The notes beneath the pieces are model-generated. The model made no database searches and was not told where the DNA came from. It worked only from the letters and a program-made list of their open reading frames with translations. From the NCBI GenBank assembly GCA_019916065.1, contig CM034238.1, positions 24,780,246-24,844,245 on the forward strand: a stretch of DNA of 64,000 nt. The letters run 5' to 3'. Below are positions 10,665 through 24,400 of the stretch, in pieces. Origin of the DNA: Vitellaria paradoxa (Eukaryota; Streptophyta; Magnoliopsida; Ericales; Sapotaceae). Position 1 is the first letter of the stretch; each line of letters starts with the position of its first letter. The position numbers were made by a program, and so were the translations under genes.

Positions 10665-13064
10665 AATTGAGAAGCCGGAAGAGTCTCTTGAATCCTGCAT
10701 GGTGCCTGAACAAGGAATCGTCGCCTTTTATTTCTGGCAATTCATCACCTGCTTCCAATGTTTCGGATGCGATAATGCCCACTGCATCGCCCATATGGCT
10801 AAAGGACACATGTAGCATAGAGAGCTGTATTGGTCATCCGTGTTCCAAGCCTATGGAGTTTCAAAAGAGTAGCTGTCAAAAAGAACAACAATGCATTACT
10901 ATAATAACGTTGAGTGCAAATTAAAATCCACGTAGGATTAGAGAAGTTAATCATTTTAATTATAAATATAGAAATTTCCATCAAGTCATTTCTAGGTTGG
11001 GCTGATCTAATGAGAATTGATCGTTTAAATTCAAGCAAGCCGGCAACAGCATATGGAATTGGCTTTCACCAATTTGGATTCTTCCCCTTACAATAGAAAT
11101 TTCATGTCTAAACCATCTAAAATGATCTTCTATAAACTTTGCTTTTATCGGTGTTACCTAAAATATATCTCAAAGAAATTTGCAATAGCGCTAATAGAAG
11201 AGAAGTTGAGATAAAATCGTTTAAAATAGTTTAGTCACGCCTATCATAAACCTAGAGATGCACGAGTATGAAAGAGCAAGTTGATCCAAATAGAAAAGGA
11301 AAATGACAAAGATGGACCTAAAATTACATAAATTGAAATTGTGAGAAAATACTTAATTTTATGAAATCTCACGGAAAATATAACCCCTAACAGAAATAAA
11401 TGGAGATAAAAGGATTCATGTAGCCGACTTCAACTAATTTTGGACTAAGACTTTGTCTAACTGAGTTGAGCAGCAAAAATCTCAATCAAGCCCTTGTACC
11501 AATAAAGTCCAAGTACAGGCACAAATTCACAATTTTAAATATGATGTACAGACTATGTAACTGTACTTTCCATCATCATATCTAATCTAGAATATGTTAT
11601 CTAGCACAATACTTGCACTGTTACCTTATTTATTGCTTGGACAACTAAAGATCAACTCGAGGGGATTACTACTCTTGCTCCTTTTTGCAGCCAAATCCTG
11701 AATATCATGCAGGAGTACTACATGTTTTGATTCCCGTCTTGTTGCTCAAGGCTCTAGGATGTGCAATAACTCCAGATGCACCACACATAGATCCTATGTT
11801 TTATGTTGTCCTAAAGGAATGTATCTAATCGTTTGTTTCAGTTTGCCTTAATTGGGTTGCATATGACTCGTTTACTTATCTCTTACGAAGTTCTAGCCAA
11901 ATAATTTTTTCACTAAGAAAATACAATTTTAAACCCAACCTTGTACTAGAAAAGAATCTTATGAACCATGAAAAAGAAGAAAAAAGACACATTTATAAAC
12001 TCAAAACAGTTCTGGATTTCTTCTTTTTGACCAAATCAGTGGCCAGCTTCGGCTGAGAAGCTCTCCAAATAAATCACTAGCAATTAATTAAGTAGAAAAT
12101 CAAAAAGAAAATTAAACTGACCCGAGTCCTCCTTCAGACTAAGCAGGTTCATGAACTCCACCTGCAGTTTGAAATGCCATATCAACCATGTCTTCATGAT
12201 TCATAACTGCAGCAACAGCATATGTAACTCCAGACCATATTTCCCTTGACTGCATTGATGACCTCTCGACTTCTCCACTCGGTAGCATCCCATTCACAGC
12301 CCCACGCCTACCTTCCATCACTTTTAACACATTGAAAGTATATACCTTCTCAAGGGCACATTTTGCTTTGTCTTCATCAACAATAGGTAAATGACCACAT
12401 GCTCGAGCATACCTAGAAAGCAAAAGTCGATAAGTTAAAAATTATGGAAAACAATGTTTCTTCCAAATCTTCAGTAGAAGAAACACAAAAGAAAGTGTTG
12501 CCAGAATATAAATTCATTCTGAGAAATAGAACAGGTTCTCAACACTCTCTCTCTCTCTCTCTCTTCACGTTCACAAAACACAAGTGCACGTATTTGAATG
12601 ATAGATGTAAAGCTATCCAAAAGAGTAACTTGCCAATGATAAAAGGGCGAAATCAGGAAATCATTAGTTAGCATATTAGAATTCCTATTTTGATTCCAAA
12701 TGTAAAATGTACAAGCAAAGCTGTTTTAAAAATCAGAGTACTCCCAACCTGATCTAATAGAACAGGCATGCAAGAAAAGCACCTTAGTTTCACATCAGAC
12801 TTGATTTTAATGACATTTGAACCATTTGATATCAAAATATGCTAAAGTAATTTCTGTTGCAACAGACCATTGTCCAGCCAACTGGGCAGCATGAATTGAT
12901 GAACTTGCACTTCCACCGCTGTTATCATAGTCAAAGTAAAAACCATCCCATAACTTCTCATATACCTTTTTTGCCTTCTGAAACTTAAACCAAAAATAAT
13001 CCACAGCACCCATGTCCCCAATTTCATGTGCCATAGCTGAGGCAGCCTGAAGGGCTGCTACCTA

Positions 13065-13157
<93 letters not shown>

Positions 13158-15460
13158 TTATCAAACTGATCCATAAAACCATTGCAACATAAACTGAAGA
13201 CCAAACAGCTTGCATAAACTTCTTGTCCTCTATGGCAACCATACCCCTGTAGACTTGCAGTACAAATTTTGGATTCAAATCTTTCCATCTATCTGTATTA
13301 TAGAGGTTATAAGCGTTTACTTCAAACTATGGCTCATTCATTCCAATATCACGAGGAACAGCACCAAGAACCTTTCTTGAGACCCATTTCCCATTATGCA
13401 GAAGGCTCATCATACTAGGATCATGCATCAATACAGCTGCTGCGAAGTCTCTTTGAATACTGAGTTCAAGTTTTGGAAATAACATGATTAACGCTGAAGA
13501 TGAGTAAAAATGAACATCATAAGTGTTCCGCATTTAGTATTCCATCCCCTCCAGTTAGAGGAACTGGCCAATGTTCTCTCCTTCTTGGAGCAGATTTGGT
13601 CCAAAAGCTGAATTTAATGTTACCAGAGAGTGCATCTCCTTGAGAATAGAGCTCATCCTCCCAAGACTATCAACAGCAGTGTCATCCTGATGGGACATAC
13701 TAAGAGTGCTATTCACATCTGAAAAATTGTACACGTCAAGGCAAAACTTTCTTTCTCCAATGCTTGTTATAGTATGAACAGGAGGTGATCCGTCTGCAAA
13801 AGGGAAACACAACAGATTCAGATTCACTAATTTAGCCATTTGACAGCAATAGTTTTATGTTTGAACAGATACCTGTCCAAACTCTTCCACCTGAATTAAG
13901 AAAGTAGAGCTCATTGAAAAGAGTGACTGGGTACCCGCAAAGAATTGTCAGAAACTTTAAAGTTCTCATAAGAGTAGTCACCAATGACACCTCAAAACTC
14001 ACCATTCAGGAAGTCTCTTGTCTTCACTAATAGGTTTTTGCCATGCTTCTATCTGGGACTCCCATATGCTATGTTCTACATTTCAAGGAAAAGAAACAGT
14101 TAAGGACATCAATCTAACTAATCATTGTCTAGGTATATTATGATTTGAAGTTGAGAGGCGCAAATGTTTCAATATGAAACAAATGCGCCAAACATATTGC
14201 ATGATTCATAATCCTACTCTCATTATCCCACATGCTTGAGTCCAGACCTGAATCTACATGTCCCTTCCCAATTCAATCATCCACTGCATAAAGGCCAAAA
14301 GAAAACTATACCAAGAATAGCATCACGTGCAATATTTGCTGCAGCATCGCCATGAGTGCCATAAAATTTCGTGTAAAGCCTGGTTACAAAAATTTCTTTA
14401 AGGAAAATCTTATTTTTGGCTCTATGAAATTAATTAGAAACATGTTAGCCACTCGCCTGTGATAAGTTCTTCCACTCCTGAAAGTTACCTCAGGACAGTC
14501 CCATGCCAGTGAAAATGTAATGGAGCGTACTGCATCTGATGGAACTGTCACAGAAACAGCAATGGCAGCACCAATAGTTGAACCAACTTTTGAAGGCATT
14601 GATGTTTAAGCAGAATCAAGGTGATCAAAGGATCCATGCTGATGGAACAGAGGTCAATATAGAGTGTAAAATCATCATAAAATAAGCACCAGAGAAGAAG
14701 AAACAAAGAAAGGATAAAAAAATTGGAAAAAAAAAAAACTAGATTGTGCTTCCTTATTTTGCAATAAAGGAATATATTAGGATCAACAGACATCTAAGGG
14801 TAACTATAAAATATATAACACAGAGAGAGAGAGCCCCTTGACTAGTGAAACTAGAATGTAAATATTACCTGCAAATAAGCCTATGTTATAGTATAATCTA
14901 CCACAGATATGATAACTTTAACTCAATTCTAGAAAAGATGATACAACTCAACAAAGCCTCCCAAATAAGTAGGGTTGGCTATAAAAATCCTCTTCATTCT
15001 TTCTGTCATGAGTTACATTTTCTATGAGATTATATGAAATTAGGTCTTTCTTTACAATTTTAGTCCATTTAGTTTTTATTTATCTTTCGTCCTCTGTATT
15101 CCTTCGACTTAGTTCCACTCGCTCTTTCTTAATGGTGCATCTCTAGATATGCATTAGACATCACTAGACCATCTTAAACGACCTTCTTTCAACTTATTTT
15201 ATACTGGCACCACCTCAACTTTCTTTCAAATAAGACCGTACAACACCCTACCTTGATAAATAAAAAGCTATCATACCCATAATGACGAAACTTTCACGAT
15301 TTACCATCACAGATAATGTGACTAGTGTATAATCCAATAAATTTCTCAACATCCAGGCCAGAATGTTCAATAGAATTTACCAAGCTACAAAATAACTGCT
15401 ATGAAACCACTGAAGGGTCCATCTCAAACACCCATCAAAATATGTGGGTGTGGGTGTGTC

Positions 15461-15462
<2 letters not shown>

Positions 15463-15514
<52 letters not shown>
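15463..15514. repeat. Compound GT/GA microsatellite in a GBA2 intron
   Basis: A GTGTGT run passes directly into a GAGAGA run. The same compound repeat, with different lengths, sits at the same intron position in copy 2 (31,119-31,182) and copy 3 (51,993-52,048). Confidence 0.9.
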
Positions 15515-17380
15515 TAACTCCATCCACAACCCAATTTGCACCACAACTAAATCCCCAAGATGAGTAGTATTCAATTCAGAACGTAATATGAAGCAAGCCT
15601 AAGCACCTATTTTACTTTAGCTCAGACCAGTCCAACCCACACATGAAATGGGGAAAAACGCTATCAGCTTGTCACTGCAATGAGAAAAGAGCAGGTTGGA
15701 CAAAATATGCAATGGATCAGCACATTCTATATGCCTAGTTCTGTCACATCTACATTACTATATCCTCAATACTGTTTTTCATGTCATATTTAAAAGAATT
15801 TGGAAGCTTAATTGGAATTTTGGAAAAGGAGAAAAATGAGCCGCCAAGGATTCAAAAACCTGCAGAGGCATGGGCTGAGATATTCGTAGACTTCAATTCA
15901 AAGAACAAGATCAAAAAGAGTCTTTGACTTAAAAATCCTAAATAAAAGATTAATAATACCGAAAGAAAAATGGTTGCAGGAATGACCATCAGAAATCAAG
16001 AACCCAAGAGCACAAGAATAGAAAATTTACCCAAGACCACATGAATAGAGTTAAAAAATAAAGAACCGATACACACAAGAAGGGCTAGCTCAAGTGGAGA
16101 AGGCACCCTAATCCAAACTAAAGATTGTGGTTTGACTCATCCCAGTCCCATTTTCTCAATAAATAATATTTACTCATCAAAAAATAAAAAATCAAGAACC
16201 CATATATGAAATGAAGGGAATAGTTTATTCAAATCAATTCTTTAAAAAGTACATAAGCATGCTAGCAAAGATTGAAATATAAACCCAGTAAACCTGAAGC
16301 AGCACAAGCTTAAGGAATGGGTAAAGAACCTCTTTAATTTCATGCCACAAGTCTTTTGCTGTCATGCCTTGAGAGTTTACTAATATCACAAAGCAAGGGC
16401 ACTCTGAAACATGAATGGGCCATTTGCCTCTTCTGCCGCAATTGCAAAAGTTATCAGGGATAGTCCATTTGCAGTCCTGTGATAACATACATGGATATTT
16501 ACCAATAGATATAAATATTTCAAAACTATTGAACTAGTCAAACCATGTCAAGAAGATTTTTAATTCTTAGCAAGAAGGGGAACTTGCTTGTGATGAAGGA
16601 GCATACCGCGGACACCATCTTTTGTCCTAGACAAGAATTGATGTTGTTAGAATTAAACTTTGATATGTAGCATACAAAATCTTCAAGGACATACATTAAG
16701 GCTCTAACAATGTTCAAGCTCGACTCATGTTCTTACTCATCTTTGAATTGTAGTGACGACCAGAACATCCAGAAACCCAGCCAACAGAATCCTGAATGAG
16801 CATAGACAGGAATTAGTTCTCGTGTCTTATTCAATCTATTCAGGACACAATCAGAGATCTTATGTAAGGATGATCCCCAAAGAGAAGTTATAGACAAATA
16901 GATTGGATATTGAACCAGAATTAAGTTGAAATACAAGAATGTGTGTGATGATGGCACAGAAGAAACAGAACGGCAACTTACAGCCCATGTGAAACGGAAG
17001 GTGACACTGCAGCAGTTTTTCCCAAATTAAACAGATGAAGATAATAAAAGTGATCCTTGTTATATCAAAACTGCTAGTGGAAGAACATATGTTGAATAAA
17101 CAATTTTCAGGAAAAACCATTTCCTTACTGCAAAAGTAAAAACTGCAATGGGAAAGTTGCTTTCCTTATGGGGAATAAAAGGAGAAATCTGGGGACAAAC
17201 TATTTTTGGCAATGGATCAAGTTCACCTACGTTTAGAGAAAGGATGACATGTATAAGTCACATTATTCATATTGAAGGTGAATGATGTAATTATATAACC
17301 ACTTGATCGTACAGCATACCTTCATATACAGTCCAAGCCCTGTGATACAATGCATGATACGTAGAACCATGCCCCTTCAG

Positions 17381-17506
17381 GTTCCAATCCCAGACACTGA
17401 ACGTTCTCTGTTCATCCAAAAGAATTTTGGTAAGGTTTTACTGTTCCAATCCCAGACGCTGAACGTTCTCTGTCCATCCAAAAGCATTTTCGTAAGGTTT
17501 TACTGT
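17381..17506. repeat. 62-bp tandem duplication in GBA2 copy 1
   Basis: Two units start at GTTCCAATCCCAGAC (17,381 and 17,443) and run over the 5' edge of the [10 protein letters not shown] exon and its acceptor. They differ at a few bases. Copies 2 and 3 have one unit. Confidence 0.85.
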
Positions 17507-18015
17507 TTCTTTTTGTAAAGAAACCCGACAAACATAACCGTAGGGTCTTCAACCTTAAAACCTAAGTATTAAGATAAGGGAAGTCCATATCTTGTATGAG
17601 GGAATTAATTTTCTGATGAGACGGTGTGGGATAACTTCTAACACTTTCTCTTATTAGAAAAGGAAAAAAAAAAGAAGTGAGAGAGAGAGAGAGAGAGAGA
17701 GGGAGAAGTTCCCTATGGAAAGAATTGCTCACAAGGATACCTGAACTTTCATTAACCGATTATAAAGAAAAACAATGCATACGCAACATATCTAAGAAAA
17801 AAAAAGAACAAAAGAATCATAGTTCGTTGATGTACAAGAGAGTGAACATCACACTTACCTTAACAGTTTTGGGCTCCCTGCGCACTAGTACAGTAGAGTA
17901 CTTTTCAACATTTGGGCGTGAAACAAAAACCTGCTCGAGGGATTCACACACAGATTAGCAAACACAAATAAAATTTGAAGATGAATAACTTACGGATAAT
18001 GATAACAAAAACTTT

Positions 18016-18740
18016 TGATAGAATAGTTGAAATTTTTGCATATTTTGTATTTTAGGATATTAACATATCCTAGCATATCTTACTTTCCTTTTCCACTGTA
18101 ATACTTGATTATAGATATAATACAAGATAGAAGGAGAAGAGATACCTCTTCTAATTTTTTTTCAATTATTTCTTAATTCTCAACTTGGTAGCAGAGCATT
18201 GATCTCACAAAAAATAAATAAATAAATAAAATAAAATCCTTACTTTTCAAACAAAAAAAAAAACATTTACCTAGCAGCACTGTTCATGCCACCGGCAACT
18301 TTCTGCCACCTTTGTCACCACCCAACCACACCCCTTGCCTCGTCAACAACTGGCAACCTAATTCGACTGTCCACGATCGGCCACGTGCCCTCAAGCGCCG
18401 GCAACAGGAACATCGCTAGCTCTTGCGCGCCTCAGTCCTGACTAATGATGCTGCCACATCTCCTTCCGGTGCCTCTCCGGACACCCCTCGCAGCTATCAT
18501 TTGACGTAATCAGCCCCTAACAGCCCTCAGTTGATGATCTAGTCTCTCAATCGATAATTCGATCGCTCGATCATCGCTCGTCATTCTCTAGCCGTAGCTT
18601 TCTGGATGTGATTGGCTAGGAATTGCTTGATTCTTGCTTGTTGATTGTCCGATTGTGGCTATTGTGGGTTATTGTCTCTCTGTTTGCTCGTATGAGACTT
18701 GGGTATGTTTGCTTTTTATTTTTACTTAATTGTTTCACCC
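18016..18740 (+). mobile_element. Ty1/copia LTR and leader fragment (copy 1)
   Basis: The LTR (18,016-18,182) runs from TGATAGAATAG to TTCTCA and is followed by a primer-binding-like CTTGGTAGCAGAGC. The leader then continues to CACCCTAA at about 18,743, where similarity to copy 3 (61,094-61,835) stops. The same LTR lies at the same place beside the GBA2 FVSRP exon in all three units, so the insertion is older than the segmental duplication. Confidence 0.75.
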
Positions 18741-19500
18741 TAAACGCTGAATATCAAGAGCGTGCAGACCCACTTTCCGAACTCCCCCACGCCTCACGCC
18801 GCAGGACACCGGGTGGCGAGTCCCCAGAACGGCGCGCTTCTTGGGATGACTGGAACCAACAGCAGCACCGGCGAGCACTACCACCGCCGGACATGACCGA
18901 TCTTTCCGGCGGAGGAGCCAGGCGGTGAAGGGCGGGGCAGCCTTTTTTCTTTTTTTCTTTTCTTAATTTGGCTGAATAAATTTTTGATTAAAAAAGTTGT
19001 TTTAATTAAATTAAATTAAAACCGTTAGATCGGTTGAAATTAAATTCAACAGTTGATAAATAACGCTCCCGCCCTAAGATACAAAAAGCACTTTAGCCTG
19101 CACTAACCTGAGTAATTGTCGAATTAATTAATTAATAATTTTTATAATTAATTTCTTAATTAAAATAATTAATCCAAATTTGATAAGTATTTATTTAGAA
19201 AGTTATTATTGATAAAAGATTATGAGTTAGTTTTCTACTCAAATTCTATTTTAATGAACGATAGAGATTTAATAATTAATTCGGAATCTAGATCACATCT
19301 TCCTATAAATAATAGATGAATTTCATCAATTTATACACAATTACACAATAAAGTTTACAAAGTAAGAGAGAGAAATTCTATTTTTGAAAAGAGTTTTATT
19401 TTTGTTAAATCAAAAGTTTCAATAATAATTTGAATAATTTTTTTGCTTTCAAATTTTCATTAGCAATGACTCAAGGTATGTATACTTTGTTATATTTCGT
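18741..19500 (+). other. GC-rich patch and LTR-like AT-rich segment with TATA box
   Basis: A GC-rich patch (about 18,755-18,940) stands out from AT-rich surroundings and is shared with copy 2 (35,880-35,985), where part of it is deleted. Next comes AT-rich DNA with TATAAAT (19,304-19,310) and, about 160 bases later, ATGACTCAAG followed by GTATGT (19,466-19,481), which looks like a short first exon and splice donor. This part is repeated at 36,338-36,525 and about 44,880-44,945. It could be the LTR and leader of another retroelement; I do not recognise the family. Confidence 0.4.
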
Positions 19501-20406
19501 AAATCAAGGTAAAATATGTGAATATCATATGTATTAAAATTCTAAATATTTAATTAAATTATTATGTTTGATTTAATCTAAACTATCAGTAATGTCGTTG
19601 AGTTACTTGGTTCTTTATAATGCGTCCAGTTTAGAAATTCCAAAAATACAAAACTTGACAAAACTCAACTTCTAAAAATTTCAATAATTGAAACACCAAA
19701 CAATAACTAAACTTATTGTTTCCGTTGATTCTAAAAGTGATTATTTTCATCCTATGTTATAGTATGAAAGGATGAAAAAAATCAGATGAAAATAGTTAAT
19801 CCAAATTCAAGTTCCGCTAAAAAAATAATAAATAAATACCTAAACTCTCATACGAAATCATGAGAAAAAGGATTCAACCGTATGTCATCTATCTGAAATT
19901 TCAGATTAATTCTTGCATAAATATTACATTCCGCCAAAGATACTAAGAATAAAAGAAAAAATAGTAAAGAAGGTTGAGACTCTCTCTCTCTCTCTCTTGG
20001 AGGCTAATGTCGGCGAATTGGGGATAATCGTCTTAGGGCATGGAATTGACAATAATGGGAATCGGTCCTTTAGTGGAAGCTCATTCGGTATCAATGAAAC
20101 GAAAAGTTCTATGTTCTTTAAGCGCAAAGTGATTCAAAAACAATTTCATTGCGTGGAGCCTGCCTATCTTCCAGTTAGCGCTCTCTCTCTCTCTCACATA
20201 AAAAGAAACATAAATATTTCACCAAAATTTCTTATTTATATATATATATATATATGTATACTTTTCAGTCAAATTTGTACAACATTTAGCCGGTTTATCC
20301 CTAATCAAAATTTTCGATTGCAATACAGCGTTGTTCATTTTCGTGTATTTATTTAACAGTTATTTTGCATTGTTTGATTTTTTGATTCGCATTGCTTCTT
20401 TCTAGA
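19501..20406 (+). other. Upstream region of LRR copy 2 with a conserved open segment
   Basis: This aligns with 39,977-40,672. Within it, 20,001-20,172 is open in one frame in both copies; a central part of that frame reads GIIVLGHGID. It follows a CT microsatellite (19,981-19,999) and is followed by a second CT run, a TA run (about 20,239) and a pyrimidine tract ending CTTTCTAG at 20,405. It may be a 5' exon of the LRR copy 2/3 gene with an intron up to that AG. I do not recognise the peptide; six substitutions between copies give no clear sign of selection. Confidence 0.35.
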
Positions 20407-22035
20407 GGATGCTGCGAGAGGTCACGTTGGAATGCTAGAAAAGATTAAGCTTGGGTTATTGAATATATTTGCTCCGGGTATGCGCCTACAATATTTGGAG
20501 AAAGAGGGTCTAGGTTTAACAGAATCACAAGAGGCTAAGAAGTGGAACGCTAAGGAGATACACCTGATGGACAACAAAATATCTAAACTACCAGAAAGTC
20601 CAAACTGTTCTATTCTAGTAAAATTATACTTACAATATAACTATGATCTAATGGTAATCCTTTCCTTATTCTTCAATTACATGCCTGTCCTTCACGTTCT
20701 AGATTTGTCATTTACCAGTATAAAATCCTTGCCAGAATCTATTTCCAAATTGGTTAGTCTTCGAAAATTCCTCTTGAGGGGTTGTGATCTGTTGAGAAAA
20801 TTACCACCTAAAATTGGAGCACTCAAGAGGCTTGAGGAGTTTGATCTGGAAGGAACTCATCTTCTGTATCTACCTATGCAAATTGGAGAGCTTGTCAATT
20901 TGACACACTTGAAGGTATGCTTAAGTGAAAGTGCGAACCTCTACGAAGAACGTAGTGGCGTTGACACAATAATTCCAAGGAATGTATTGTCCAATCTCAA
21001 TCAATTGAAAGTATTAAGGATTGATGTCCTTCCAGATGGTGGTGACTGGTGGGATGTTGAAGTGAGAGCTATTATGAATGAAGTTTGTATCTTAAACCGT
21101 TTGGATGAACTTAAGCTGTATTTGTCTATGGCTGAGGCATTGGAAGGTGTCAGATCATCACTGATGATGAAAAAGTTTAGATTAATCGTTGGTCGTCAAG
21201 AGCGATTCTTCATATCCCACCTGCCACATGAGGTGAAAGATGACTTCAATAATTTGGAGAAATTTGCGAGAGGGTTGAAGTATATAAATGGGAAATACAA
21301 GCCAACTGAAGAAATTACCAAAGTATACGAACATGCCGATGCCTTTTCCCTAGAATGCCATTGGACCGTGAAGAATTTGTCCGAGTTCCGTCATGAAAAT
21401 ATGAAGAATTTTGTTGCTTGGTGGAATGTAACGAGATACAAACGATCATTGATGTTGAAGATAACTTGGACATTTATGATGATGGTGAAGATGACTCGGA
21501 TTGTGATAACAAAAATGTGCTTGACAGGTTAAAATACTTGAGTGTTCACTACATGAAGAGTATGCAGAGCCTTTGTAAAGTGCCAACTAAGATGGGGTTA
21601 GTGATCATGTCTCGTTTAGAATATCTGGCCTTGCACACTTGCCCCAGTTTGACTACCATGTTCACACTAGCCATTCTTGGGAATTTGGTGAACTTGAAAG
21701 AGCTCGTGGTTGAAGACTGCCCCAACATCAACAACCTTGTAAATCCTGAATGTTTGGCCTTGGCTTCACGTGATTTGCTTCCGAGTTTGAAAAAGATATC
21801 GCTTCTAAATCTCCCTAAATTGGACAATATTGCTGGTGGCCTGCGCATTGCTCCAAAATTAGAAAGTATAATAATCTTTTACTGCCCAAACCTTGAGGTG
21901 CTTTCTAGTGCAGAAGTGTCCAGTAAAAATTTGAAGGTAATCAAAGGAGACATTGAATGGTGGAATGCATTGAAGTGGTATAAATCAGACCTGACTCTTG
22001 ATCAACAAGATTATTTGGCTAACATATTTGTTTGA
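20407..22035 (+). pseudogene. LRR gene copy 2, frameshifted
   Basis: The sequence is close to LRR copy 3 over its full length and to bases 1351-2925 of copy 1. It is open from ATG 20,432 but a 7-base deletion near 21,408 (relative to copy 3) shifts the frame, which then stops at 21,532. The original frame resumes and stays open to 22,035, where TGA replaces the CGA of copy 3. It encodes only LRRs plus the acidic insert; no nucleotide-binding part lies upstream. Likely a recent pseudogene. Confidence 0.85.
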
Positions 22036-23406
22036 CTTGACATGGATATGGACGGGGATTTTATGAATTAGTTGAAACATTAAGACTAACTCCAATCTTC
22101 AAGGTAAGTTGATCTTTATCTTAATGGCCCCGTAATTTCCCATTTGCCTAGCTCTTTATTTATTTATATATTATTTTTTCGGAGCATTTATCCATGCATC
22201 TCTTTAACTACAAATGTGGTTATTAATTTTACTTATAATAACCTTTGCCGAACCTTCTGCCGTCAAAATGTTTATGGAATTTACTTCAGCCTTATTTATT
22301 TATTTATTTATTTTGGGGTTCCCTTTCTTATTTTATTAATGCAATGGTCATCAAAATCTCGATTTGAATATTAAAGTTTTGCCTCAAGTCTTAACAATTT
22401 ATAAGTTTACGATATTAAAGTATGAAAACTTGTTAAGTCGCATAAAAAATCTTAATGGTTTAAAATAAGTAAATTTTCAATTTTAGGGAAAAATATAAAA
22501 TCTCAATTTTATAAATAATTTTATTGATTTTAAAAATTGAGGGACTTATGTATAATTTTGTCGAACAAACTAAACTTTTAAAGGTTTGAATTAAAATAGG
22601 CTTTTATAGTTTTTTTTTTTTTTTTTTTTGTTCTTTTTTTCAAGTGATAAACCACAAGTGTTTAACTTATTACTTTTTCTGGTATTTTTTTTTAATTGTG
22701 TAACATTACACATTTCCTTTATTAAACTAGTTAAGAATAATGTGCACGTATTACTGTATAAATTGACTACTGATACGATAGTTAATATAGAAATTAAGAG
22801 ACATAGAATAAAATATTACAAATACATTTATAATACTACAAAATTAAGATAAAATAAAATTAATATTTTAATATTAGTTATATATGTCACACCAAATATT
22901 TTAAAATTCTCAATTGTATAGTTCCGGTCGAGTGAGATATAGAATCAGATATAAAATCTTTTGTGAGTTTCATAAGAATCCATTTTGTTGATATGATTGG
23001 ATTTTGTGTATGATACTTTCTCGATTTCTATTTTTATTCTCCACTATTTAATAACAATATTTATTCATAAAGAAAATAGGAGCTGTAAATGAAAAAATTA
23101 TATATATATATATAAGGTTACATATATAACAATTTTTTTTTTTATAATTTGATTTTCCAAACCCTCTAATAAATTTAAGTAAAATCTCGATTTTAGCATT
23201 TTGGTAAGTGCCGCAGGCATTTGGCTGCAACCAGACCAAATACAAAATTTGAAACCAGCTTTTGCACATACAGGGCTATATATCCCTCGGCATCTACGGG
23301 GTTGGATGATGAAAACTTTCTTAAGATCAATGGTTGTTGCATTCCAACTTACAATTAGGTTTGACTAGTACTTGTTTTGAATATATTGGAATAGTGCATT
23401 TTATTT
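22036..23406 (+). other. 3' flank of LRR copy 2
   Basis: GGTAAGTTG follows at about 22,103 and a CTTTGCCG (acceptor-like but with AG lost; copy 3 has CTTTGCAG) near 22,245, so the UTR intron seen in copy 3 may be damaged here. There is no coding potential, a poly-T run at about 22,610-22,629 and a TA run at about 23,100. This stretch matches the empty Helitron site of copy 1 near 22,895. Confidence 0.5.
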
Positions 23407-23849
23407 TAGAGCTGGAAACGAGCCGAGCCGAGCTGAGCTTTAACATGTTCGAGCTCGGCTCGAGCTTTTTATACTGAGCTCGAGCTCGAGCTCAAACTCG
23501 ATTCGAGCTTTTATATAGACTCGAGCTCGGCTCGATAAAGAAGAATTTAGGCTCGGTTAAGCTCGCGAATAGCTCGATTAAACCAAAACGACGTCGTTTT
23601 GATTTAAAATATAATATATTTAAAAAATATAATAAAAATATTATTAAAAATATATATATTATTCTAACCGAGCCTACTCGCGAGCTTTCGAGCTGAGCTT
23701 CTCTAGGCTCGAGCTCGAGCTCGAATCCAAAACGAGCCAAAAATTAAGTTCGGTTCGAGCTCGTTTAACTCACGAATCGAGCTCGAGCCGAGCTTTTTTC
23801 GAGCCGAGCTCAAATATCTCGCGAATGGCTCAGTTCGTTTCCACCCCTA
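23407..23849. mobile_element. hAT-type MITE rich in GAGCTCG (copy 2 unit, reversed)
   Basis: Same family as 9867-10,337 but in the opposite orientation and at a different site. Ends TAGAGCTGGAAACGAG and CGTTTCCACCCCTA. It is flanked by perfect 8-bp repeats TTTTATTT (23,399-23,406 and 23,850-23,857). Copy 3 shows the unoccupied site with a single TTTTATTT at 43,661-43,668. The central palindrome AAAACGACGTCGTTTT is retained (about 23,585-23,600). Confidence 0.92.
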
Positions 23850-24400
23850 TTTTATTTATTATTCTCACAAGAATGTGACATTGCTTATCATCTTTCCCAT
23901 TCAACCGTGAAGGGCAGGTGGTAGAAATTAATCCTCGAAGACCCTGTTGACAGAAGAATCAATTATGCTTTGAAGCGAAGGAGGAGCCTCATCTGAGTCT
24001 CGTACGTTGGTGCCTTGAATTTATACTGCAAATAAATCCATAATTCTCAGTGGAACCTGATTGATGGCTTTGTCTAAATTTTCAGTAGTGTTTGTTGCTT
24101 GTCTGATTTTCTTAGAAGATGTTCGTTTGCTGCTTGTGCTTATCTCCTTCTTTCTTCTTTTTTCTATTTTATTAATGTGTAATAGCGAACTTCTATCTGC
24201 TTTATTAAAGCTGAAAACTCAATAACTTTATGCTATGTGGATGGGACTCTGTAGTCTTAGTTGTGCCATTGTGGCAGAAATTTGTTGCTACTCGTGATGT
24301 GATTTCCTTTTGGTTTACTCGTTTTCTGAAAGTACCATAACATGGTATCTGGAGGAGTGATTTGTCAACACAGGCTCTTTGTGCGTAACTCATGTTCTTA

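Noticed and set aside
15325..15574. Open frames on both strands across the GT/GA repeat
   Set aside because: The frames exist only because dinucleotide repeats lack stops; they lie in a GBA2 intron.
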